A stretch of DNA of 64,000 nt from Zoroaster sp. YZ-2022 (taxonomy: Eukaryota; Echinodermata; Asteroidea; Forcipulatida; Zoroasteridae). Within the stretch, counting starts at the first letter, position 1. Each line of letters starts with the position of its first letter. Under the pieces are notes generated by a model that had not been told where the DNA came from, ran no database searches, and saw only the letters and a program-made list of their open reading frames with translations. Of the stretch, positions 55,201 through 64,000 are shown piece after piece. The stretch spans positions 1,575,071 through 1,639,070 of the forward strand of contig JAQQFT010000023.1 in assembly GCA_029582265.1 (NCBI GenBank). The letters run 5' to 3'. The translations under genes were made by a program, and so were the position numbers.

Positions 55201-56248
55201 TTTTTACAGAGGCTATGTCCATGGAGGCCTTTTGGGGGAAAAAAATTTTCAAAAATTCAAGTTGGGTGTTTTCTAAAAGGGAGAAAAAAACTTTTTAGAT
55301 ATAAAATTATCGCCTCTAAAAAACAAAAGTTTTCCCAACCAAGAAATTTTTTGAAACATTATTGTTTTGGGGTGAAACCGCATCAATTACAGTATTTTTA
55401 CAGAGGCTAAGTGCCCATGGACCCTTTGGGTAAAAAAAATTAAAATTAAAAAAGTATGGTTTTTTTCTAAAGGGAAAAACCTAAACTTTAATTTAGATAT
55501 AAATATCGGCCCCCTTAAAAATTTAAAGTTTTTTCCAAACCCCTAAAAATTTTTTTTGTAACATTTTGGGTATTTTTGCGGTGAAACCGCATCAGGTTGA
55601 CGTATTTTACGGGGGGCTGGGGTGTCTGGGGGCCTTTTAAAGGTAAAAAAATTCTCAAAATTAAAAAATATGGTGTTTTCTAAAGGGGAAAACCTAAGTT
55701 TTAATTTAGTTTAAAATTATCCCTCCTTGGAAACTTTAAAAGTTTTTCCCCAACCCCTAAATTTTTTTTTGTAACATTATAGTGCTGTATTTTTTTGCGG
55801 TAAAACCCCATAAAAATTACATTTTAAACAAGTGTCCATGGGGGCCTTTTGGGTACAAAAAAAATTCAAATTCAAAAGTATTGTTTTTCTAAAAGGGAAA
55901 ACCCAAAACTTTAATTTGAATAAAATATCGGCCTCCTTAAAAAATTTTAAAAAGTTATTTCCAACCCTAAATGTTTTTTGAAACCCTGTATAGTTTTTTT
56001 GCGGTGCCGCATCAGATTGACTATTTACAGAGGGCTAATGTTGGGGGCCTTTTAAAATAAAAAATTCTAAAAATTAAAAATGGTTTTTTTTTCTAAAGGG
56101 GAACCTAAGCTTTAATTTAGATATAAAATTATCCCCCCCTTAAAACAAATTATTAACCCCAAAAAATGTTTTTTAAATGTATTGGTGTTTGTTTCGGGAA
56201 ACCGCTGGTGGTATTTACAGAGGGCTAAGTGCCCATAGGCCGTTTAGG
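55201..56248 (-). repeat. Degraded right end of the middle array
   Basis: Monomers are still recognisable from remnants of TGAAACCGCAT at 55373, 55582, 55801, 56005 and 56197. Spacing is only 192-219 bp, averaging 204. Mixed-base words are lost, while runs of A, T, G and C are merged or shortened (for example GGGGGGCTGGGG near 55611). The loss worsens towards the N gap. This looks like the low-quality end of a long read or uncorrected consensus and should not be read as biological divergence. Confidence 0.8.
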
Positions 56249-56748
56249 NNNNNNNNNNNNNNNNNNNNNNNNNNNNNNNNNNNNNNNNNNNNNNNNNNNN
56301 NNNNNNNNNNNNNNNNNNNNNNNNNNNNNNNNNNNNNNNNNNNNNNNNNNNNNNNNNNNNNNNNNNNNNNNNNNNNNNNNNNNNNNNNNNNNNNNNNNNN
56401 NNNNNNNNNNNNNNNNNNNNNNNNNNNNNNNNNNNNNNNNNNNNNNNNNNNNNNNNNNNNNNNNNNNNNNNNNNNNNNNNNNNNNNNNNNNNNNNNNNNN
56501 NNNNNNNNNNNNNNNNNNNNNNNNNNNNNNNNNNNNNNNNNNNNNNNNNNNNNNNNNNNNNNNNNNNNNNNNNNNNNNNNNNNNNNNNNNNNNNNNNNNN
56601 NNNNNNNNNNNNNNNNNNNNNNNNNNNNNNNNNNNNNNNNNNNNNNNNNNNNNNNNNNNNNNNNNNNNNNNNNNNNNNNNNNNNNNNNNNNNNNNNNNNN
56701 NNNNNNNNNNNNNNNNNNNNNNNNNNNNNNNNNNNNNNNNNNNNNNNN
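56249..56748. other. Assembly gap, exactly 500 N
   Basis: All 500 positions are N, the same fixed size as the first gap. Orientation flips back to + on the far side, and sequence quality changes abruptly from poor to clean. Confidence 0.98.
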
Positions 56749-57967
56749 AAAACCATACTTTTGAATTTGGATAATTGACTTCGTACCTTAAAACGGCCTC
56801 CATGGACACATAGCCCGCTGTAAATACCGTCAACTTGCGGTTTCACCACAAACAATACAAGCACTATACAGTGTAACAAAACATTTCTATTGTTGTTAAT
56901 AAATTTTAAAGTTTTCAAGGGAGGCCGATAATTTATATATCTAAATTAAAGCTTCTCCCTTCAGAAAAACACCATACTTTTGAATTTGGATAATTATTTC
57001 GTACCTTAAACGGCCTCCATGGACACATAGCCCTCTGTAAAATACCGTCAACTTGCATGCGGTTTCACCGCAAACAATACAGCACTATACAGTGTTACAA
57101 AAAAAAACATTTCTATGGTTGGGAATAACTTTTAAAGTTTTCAAGGGAGGCCGATAATTTTATATCTAAATTAAAGCGTAGGTTCTCCCCTTTCAGAAAA
57201 ACACCATACTTTTGAATTTGGATAATTATTTCGTACCTTAAACGGCCTCCATGGACACACATAGCCCTCTGTAAAATACCGTCAACTTGCATGCGATTTC
57301 ACCGCAAACAATACAACTATACAGTGTTACAAAAAATATATTTCTATGGTTGGGAATAACTTTTAATGTTTTCAAGGAGGCCGATAATTTTATATCTAAA
57401 TTAAAGCGTAGGTTCTCCCCTTTCAGAAAAACACCATACTTTTGAATTTGGATAATTATTTCGTACCTTAAACGGCCTCCATGGACACATAGCCCTCTGT
57501 AAAATACCGTCAACTTGCATGCGGTTTCACCGCAAACAATACAGCACTATACAGTGTTACAAAAATATATTTCTATGGTTGGGAATAACTTTTAAAGTTT
57601 TCAAGGGAGGCCGATAATTTTATATCTAAATTAAAGCTTAGGTTCTCCCCTTTCAGAAAAACACCATACTTTTGAATTTGGATAATTATTTCGTACCTTA
57701 AACGGCCTCCATGGACACATAGCCCTCTGTAAAATACGGTCAACTTGCACACGGTTTCACCGCAAACAATACAGCACTATACAGTGTTACAAAAAAAAAC
57801 ATTTCTAGGATTGGGAATAACTTTTAAAGTTTTCAAGGGAGGCCGATAATTTTATATCTAAATTAAAGCGTAGGTTCTCCCCTTTCAGAAAAACACCATA
57901 CTTTTGAATTTGGATAATTATTTCGTACCTTAAACGGCCTCCATGGACACATAGCCCTGTGTAAAAT

Positions 57968-58198
57968 ACCGTCAACTTGCATGCGGTTTCACCGCAAACA
58001 ATACAGCACTATACAGTGTTACAAAAAATATATTTCTATTGTTGGAAATAAGTTTTAAAGTTTTCAAGGGAGGTCGATAATTTTATATCTAAATTAAAGC
58101 GTAGGTTCTCGCCTTTCAGAAAAACACCATACTTTTGAATTTGGATAATTATTTCGTACCTTAAACGGCCTCCATGGACACACAGCCCTCTGTGAAAT
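57968..58198 (+). repeat. Reference monomer of the right-array subfamily
   Basis: A complete 231-bp unit starting with ACCGTCAACT. It shows GCATGCGG, ATATATTTCTATTGTTGG, AATAAGTTTTAAAG, AGGTCGATAA, AAAGCGTAGG and GGACACACAGCCC. It can be compared base by base with the unit at 1-230. Confidence 0.85.
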
Positions 58199-58484
58199 AC
58201 CGTCAACTTGCATGCGGTTTCACCGCAAACAATACAGCACTATACAGTGTTACAAAAAATATATTTCTATTGTTGGAAATAAGTTTTAAAGTTTTCAAGG
58301 AGGTCGATAATTTTATATCTAAATTAAAGCTTAGGTTCTCCCTTTCAGAAAAACACCATACTTTTGAATTTGGATAATTATTTCGTACCTTAAACGGCCT
58401 CCATGGACACACAGCCCTCTGTAAAATACCGTCAACTTGCATGCGGTTTCACCGCAAACAATACAGCACTATACAGTGTTACAA

Positions 58485-61110
58485 AAAAAACATTTCTATG
58501 GTTGGGAATAACTTTTAAAGTTTTCAAGGGAGGTCGATAATTTTATATCTAAATTTGAAGCGTAGGTTCTCACCTTTCAGAAAAACACCATACTTTTGAA
58601 TTTGGATAATTATTTCGTACCTTAAACGGCCTCCATGGACACATAGCCCTGTGTAAAATACCGTCAACTTGCATGCGGTTTCACCGCAAACAATACAGCA
58701 CTATACAGTGTTACAAAAAAAAACATTTCTATTGTTGGGAATAAGTTTTAAAGTTTTCAAGGGAGGCCGATAATTTTATATCTAAATTAAAGCTGAGGTT
58801 CTCCCCTTTCAGAAAAACACCATACTTTTGAATTTGGATAATTATTTCGTACCTTAAACGGCCTCCATGGACACACAGCCCTTGTAAAATACCGTCAACT
58901 TGCATGCGGTTTCACCGCAAACAATACAGCACTATACAGTGTTACAAAACAAAACATTTCTATGGTTGGGAATAACTTTTAAAGTTTTCAAGGGAGGTCG
59001 ATAATTTTATATCTAAATTAAAGCGTAGGTTCTCCCCTTTCAGAAAAACACCATACTTTTGAATTTGGATAATTATTTCGTACCTTAAACGGCCTCCATG
59101 GACACATAGCCCTGTGTAAAATACCGTCAACTTGCATGCGGTTTCACCGCAAACAATACAGCACTATACAGTGTTACAAAAAAACATTTCTATTGTTGGG
59201 AATAAGTTTTAAAGTTTTCAAGGCAGGCCGATAATTTTATATCTAAATTAAAGCTTAGGTTCTCCCCTTTCAGAAAAACACCATACTTTTGAATTTGGAT
59301 AATTATTTCGTACCTTAAACGGCCTCCATGGACACACACACAGCCCTCTGTAAAATACCGTCAACTTGCATGCGGTTTCACCGCAAACAATACAGCACTA
59401 TACAGTGTTTCAACAAAACACATTTCTATGGTTGGGAATAACTTTTAAAGTTTTCAAGGGAGGTCGATAATTTTATATCTAAATTAAAGCGTAGGTTCTC
59501 CCCTTTCAGAAAAACACCATACTTTTGAATTTGGATAATTATTTCGTACCTTAAACGGCCTCCATGGACACATAGCCCTCTGTAAAATACCGTCAACTTG
59601 CATGCGGTTTCACCGCAAACAATACAGCACTATACAGTGTTACAAAAAACATTTCTATTGTTGGGAATAAGTTTTAAAGTTTTCAAGGGAGGCCGATAAT
59701 TTTATATCTAAATTAAAGCGTAGGTTCTCCCCTTTCAGAAAAACACCATACTTTTGAATTTGGATAATTATTTCGTACCTTAAACGGCCTCCGTGGACAC
59801 ATAGCCCGCTGTAAAATACCGTCAACTTGCATGCGGTTTCACCGCAAACAATACAGCACTATACAGTGTTACAAATTTATATTTCTATGGTTGGGAATAA
59901 CTTTTAAAGTTTTCAAGGGAGGCCGATAATTTTATATCTAAATTAAAGCTTAGGTTCTCCCCTTTCAGAAAAACCCAATACTTTTGAATTTGGATAATTA
60001 TTTCGTACCTTAAACGGCCTCCATGGACACATAGCCCTCTGTAAAATACGGTCAACTTGCATGCGGTTTCACCGCAAACAATACAGCACTATACAGTGTT
60101 ACAAAAAAACACATTTCTATGGTTGGGAATAACTTTTAAAGTTTTCAAGGGAGGTCGATAATTTTATATCTAAATTAAAGCGTAGGTTCTCCCCTTTCAG
60201 AAAAACACCATACTTTTTGAATTTGGATAATTATTTCGTACCTTAAACGGCCTCCATGGACACACATAGCCCTCTGTAAAATACCGTCAACTTGCATGCG
60301 GTTTCACCGCAAACAATACAGCACTATACAGTGTTACAAAAAAAACATTTCTATTGTTGGGAATAAGTTTTAAAGTTTTCAAGGCAGGCCGATAATTTTA
60401 TATCTAAATTAAAGCTTAGGTTCTCCCCTTTCAGAAAAACACCATACTTTTGAATTTGGATAATTATTTCGTACCTTAAACGGCCTCCATGGACACACAG
60501 CCCTCTGTAAAATACCGTCAACTTGCATGCGGTTTCACCGCAAACAATACAGCACTATACAGTGTTACAAAAAACAAAACATTTCTATGGTTGGGAATAA
60601 CTTTTAAAGTTTTCAAGGGAGGTCGATAATTTTATATCTAAATTAAAGCGTAGCTTCTGCCCTTTCAGAAAAACACCATACTTTTGAATTTGGATAATTA
60701 TTTCGTACCTTAAACGGCCTCCATGGACACATAGCCCTGTGTAAAATACCGTCAACTTGCATGCGGTTTCACCGCAAACAATACAGCACTATACAGTATT
60801 ACAAAAAAAAACATTTCTATTGTTGGGAATAAGTTTTAAAGTTTTCAAGGGAGGCCGATAATTTTATATCTAAATTAAAGCTTAGGTTCTCCCCTTTCAG
60901 AAAAACACCATACTTTTGAATTTGGATAATTATTTCGTACCTTAAACGGCCTCCATGGACACATAGCCCTGTGTAAAATACCGTCAACTTGCATGCGGTT
61001 TCACCGCAAACAATACAGCACTATACAGTGTTACACAAAAACACATTTCTATGGTTGGGAATAACTTTTAAAGTTTTCAAGGGAGGTCGATAATTTTATA
61101 TCTAAATTAA
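58485..61110 (+). repeat. Dimeric higher-order repeat, ~461-466 bp unit
   Basis: Two monomer types alternate. Type A has CTATGGTTGGGAATAAC, AGGTCGATAA and AAAGCGTAGG. Type B has CTATTGTTGGGAATAAG, AGGCCGATAA and usually AAAGCTTAGG. The B phrase AATAAGTTTTAAAG begins at 58740, 59201, 59666, 60362 and 60828, giving spacings of 461, 465, 696 and 466 bp. The 696-bp step contains one additional monomer (near 59880) of a third type with AATTTATATTTC and ACCCAATAC. Confidence 0.8.
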
Positions 61111-63870
61111 AGCGTAGGTTCTCGCCTTTCAGAAAAACACCATACTTTTGAATTTGGATAATTATTTCGTACCTTAAACGGCCTCCATGGACACATAGCC
61201 CTGTGTAAAATACCATCAACTTGCATGCGGTTTCACCGCAAACAATACAGCACTATACAGTGTTACAAAAAAAACATTTCTATGGTTGGGAATAACTTTT
61301 AAAGTTTTCAAGGGAGGTCGATAATTTTATATCTAAATTAAAGCATAGGTTCTCCCCTTTCAGAAAAACACCATACTTTTGAATTTGGATAATTATTTCG
61401 TACCTTAAACGGCCTCCGTGGACACATAGCCCTCTGTAAAATACCGTCAACTTGCATGCGGTTTACCGCAAACAATACAGCACTATACAGTGTTACAAAA
61501 AAATATAATTCTATGGTTGGGAATAACCTTTAAAGATTTCAAGGGAGGCCGATAATTTTATATCTAAATTAAAGCTTAGGTTCTCCCCTTTCAGAAAAAC
61601 ACCATACTTTTGAATTTGGATAATTATTTCGTACCTTAAACGGCCTCCATGGACACATAGCCCGCTGTAAAATACCGTCAACTTGCATGCGGTTTCACCG
61701 CAAACAATACAGCACTATACAGTGTTACAAAAAAAACATTTCTATGGTTGGGAATAACTTTTAAAGTTTTCAAGGGAGGCCGATAATTTTATAACTAAAT
61801 TAAAGATTAGGGTCTCCGCATTCAGAAAATCACCATAGTTTTGGAGTTGGATAATTATTTCGTACCTTAAACGGCCTCCGTGGACACATAGCCCGCTGTA
61901 AAATACCGTCAACTTGCATGTGGTTTCACCGCAAACAATACAGCACTTTACAGTGTTACAAAAAAATATATTTCTATGGTTGGGAATAACTTTTAAAGTT
62001 TTCAAGGGAGGCCGATAATTGTATATCTAAATTAAAGCTTAGGTTCTCCCCTTTCAGAAAACCCAATACTTTTGAATTTGGATAATTATTTCGTACCTTA
62101 AACGGCCTCCATGGACACATAGCCCTCTGTAAAATACCGTCAACTTGCATGCGGTTTCACCGCAAACAATACAGCACTATACAGTGTTACAAAAAAAAAA
62201 CATTTCTATGGTTGGGAATAACTTAAAGTTTTCAAGGGAGGTCGATAATTTTATATCTAAATTAAAGCTTAGGTTCTCCCTTTCAGAAAACACCATACTT
62301 TTGAATTTGGATAATTATTTCGCACCTTAAACGGCCTCCATGGACACATAGCCCTCTGTAAAATACGGTCAACTTGCATGCGGTTTCACCGCAAACAATA
62401 CAGCACTATACAGTGTTACAAAAAAACATTTCTATGGTTGGGAATAACTTTTAAAGTTTTCAAGGGAGGTCGATAATTTTATATCTAAATTAAAGCGTAG
62501 GTTCTCCCCTTTCAGAAAAACACCATACTTTTGAATTTGGATAATTATTTCGTACCTTAAACGGCCTCCGTGGACACATAGCCCGCTGTAAAATACCGTC
62601 AACTTGCATGCGGTTTCACCGCAAACAATACAGCACTTTACAGTGTTACAAAAAAATATATTTCTATGGTTGGGAATAACTTTTAAAGTTTTCAAGGAAG
62701 GTCGATAATTTTATATCTAAATTAAAGCTTAGGTTCTCCCCTTTCAGAAAAACCCAATACTTTTGAATTTGGATAATTATTTCGTACCTTAAACGGCCTC
62801 CATGGACACATAGCCCTCTGTAAAATACCGTCAACTTGCATGCGGTTTCACCGCAAACAATACAGCACTATACAGTGTTACAAAAAACATTTCTATGGTT
62901 GGGAATAACTTTTAAAGTTTTCAAGGGAGGTCGATAATTTTATATCTAAATTAAAGCGTAGGTTCTCCCCTTTCAGAAAAACACCATACTTTTGAATTTG
63001 GATAATTATTTCGTACCTTAAACGGCCTCCATGGACACATAGCCATCTGTAAAATACCGTCAACTTGCATGCGGTTTCACCGCAAACAATACAGCACTAT
63101 ACAGTGTTACAAAAAAAACATTTCTATGGTTGGGAATAACTTTTAAAGTTTTCAAGGGAGGTCGATAATTTTATATCTAAATTAAAGCTTAGGTTCTCCC
63201 CTTTCAGAAAAACACCATACTTTTGAATTTGGATAATTATTTCGTACCTTAAACGGCCTCCATGGACACATAGCCCTGTGTAAAATACCGTCAACTTGCA
63301 TGCGGTTTCACCGCAAACAATACAGCACTATACAGTGTTACACAAAAACACATTTCTATGGTTGGGAATAACTTTTAAAGTTTTCAAGAGAGGTCGATAA
63401 TTTTATATCTAAATTATAGCGTAGGTTCTCCCCTTTCAGAAAAACACCATACTTTTGAATTTGGATAATTATTTCGTACCTTAAACGGCCTCCATGGACA
63501 CATAGCCCTGTGTAAAATACCATCAACTTGCATGCGGTTTCACCGCAAACAATACAGCACTATACAGTGTTACAAAAAAAACATTTCTATGGTTGGGAAT
63601 AACTTTTAAAGTTTTAAAGGGAGGTCGATAATTTTATATCTAAATTAAAGCGTAGGTTCTCCACATTAAGAAAAACACCATACTTTTGAATTTGGATAAT
63701 TATTTCGTACCTTAAACGGCCTCCGTGGACACATAGCCCGCTGTAAAATACCGTCAACTTGCATGCGGTTTCACCGCAAACAATACAGCACTTTACAGTG
63801 TTACAAAAAAATATATTTCTATGGTTGGGAATAACTTTTAAAGTTTTCAAGGGAGGCCGATAATTTTATA
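61031..63870 (+). repeat. 2307-bp (ten-monomer) recurrence of a monomer series
   Basis: The rare phrase TTACACAAAAACACATTTC occurs at 61031 and 63338, 2307 bp apart. Both are followed by AGGTCGATAA, a unit junction with CCCTGTGTAAAATACCATC, then a monomer with CCTCCGTGGACACATAGCCC, then one with ACAAAAAAATATA. The same order of at least three variant monomers at both places supports a segmental duplication or higher-order unit. Confidence 0.65.
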
Positions 63871-64000
63871 TCTAAATTAAAGCTTAGGTTCTCCCCTTTC
63901 AGAAAAACACCATACTTTTGAATTTGGATAATTATTTCGTACCTTAAACGGCCTCCATGGACACATAGCCCGCTGTAAAATACCGTCAACTTGCATGCGG

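Larger units (their letters stand above)
38422..56248 (-). repeat. Middle satellite array, inverted, ~75-80 noisy monomers
   Basis: The same monomer is read on the opposite strand: GTGCTGTATTGTTTGCGG, then TGAAACCGCATGCAAG, TTGACGGTATTTTACAGAGG and CCATGGAGGCCG recur in that order. Almost every copy has its own small insertions, deletions and homopolymer changes. Between 46025 and 50110 there are 17 monomers, 240 bp each, longer than the 229 bp of the left array. Four monomers from 53993 to 54895 average 225 bp. The junction phrase reads GTTGACGG, the reverse complement of CCGTCAAC, or GTTGACAG, so this array does not carry the left array's TACGGTCAAC. It shares GGCTAAGTGTCC and the GCATGC form with the left GCGG block. 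It is a real satellite subfamily seen through poor sequence quality. Confidence 0.93.
56749..64000 (+). repeat. Right satellite array, ~31 monomers of a distinct subfamily
   Basis: Clean tandem monomers of about 231 bp in the same orientation as the left array. Subfamily markers are GGACACATAGCCC or GGACACACAGCCC instead of GGACACTTAGCC, TACCGTCAAC in most copies (TACGGTCAAC only near 57737, 60047 and 62359), AAAGCGTAGG alternating with AAAGCTTAGG, and AGGTCGATAA alternating with AGGCCGATAA. All copies but a few carry GCATGCGG. The first unit after the gap is partial and slightly diverged. The array runs off the window. Confidence 0.96.

Noticed and set aside
38422..56248. Ancient, strongly diverged satellite in the middle array
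   Set aside because: Differences are dominated by private homopolymer indels and get worse towards one end, which fits sequencing error. Shared substitutions show that the underlying monomers are close to those in the clean arrays.
55201..56248. Low-complexity region unrelated to the satellite
   Set aside because: Remnants of the TGAAACCGCAT and TTTACAGAGG words persist at near-monomer spacing up to the gap, so it is degraded satellite.
1..64000. About 60 other short open frames of 60-146 codons on both strands
   Set aside because: All are translations of one or two satellite monomers in a few recurring frames. They end at random indels, lack any recognisable domain, and show no ribosome-binding or splice context. 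None is annotated as coding.
1..64000. Transposable-element origin or insertion
   Set aside because: No terminal inverted repeats, target duplications, long terminal repeats or coding remnants of transposase or reverse transcriptase were seen. The short internal dyads lie inside the monomer and do not flank a unit.

Overview
The window is satellite DNA from end to end. One tandem monomer of about 229-231 bp fills every base apart from two runs of N. I see no gene, RNA gene, transposon, CRISPR array or promoter that I can support. A megasatellite of this kind, with gradual subfamily drift and fixed-size assembly gaps, points to a eukaryotic genome assembly, probably a heterochromatic (centromeric, pericentromeric or similar) block. 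I do not recognise the monomer and cannot name the taxon.

Layout: (1) Left array, 1-37921, about 165 monomers in one orientation (called +). Its first ~13.4 kb is dominated by a GCATGGGG variant, and the rest by GCATGCGG. (2) A gap of exactly 500 N (37922-38421). (3) Middle array, 38422-56248, roughly 75-80 monomers in the opposite orientation, full of small indels. Spacing falls from ~240 bp per monomer to ~204 bp at its right end, where the sequence decays badly. (4) A second gap of exactly 500 N (56249-56748). (5) Right array, 56749-64000, about 31 clean monomers, again in + orientation, of a different subfamily (ACACATAGCCC, TACCGTCAAC, frequent AGGTCG and GCGTAGG).

Both orientation switches coincide exactly with the placeholder gaps. 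The simplest reading is therefore three contigs joined by scaffolding, with the middle one derived from poorly corrected long-read sequence and arbitrarily oriented. A real inversion cannot be excluded. Even so, variant monomers recur in the same order within the noisy contig (about 4.09 kb apart, 17 monomers). The right array shows a two-monomer (~461 bp) higher-order unit and a 2307-bp (ten-monomer) recurrence. The left array carries marker monomers spaced at whole multiples of the monomer. These are signs of local amplification and conversion within the array.

The monomer itself contains a short hairpin that is perfect only in the GCGG subfamily, a region that becomes a 12-bp palindrome in a rare variant, an 8-bp arm pair about 80 bp apart, a hypervariable A-run, and a strongly conserved block around TTCG-9-CGG and CCATGG. 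The open frames present are by-products of the repeat and are not annotated as genes.
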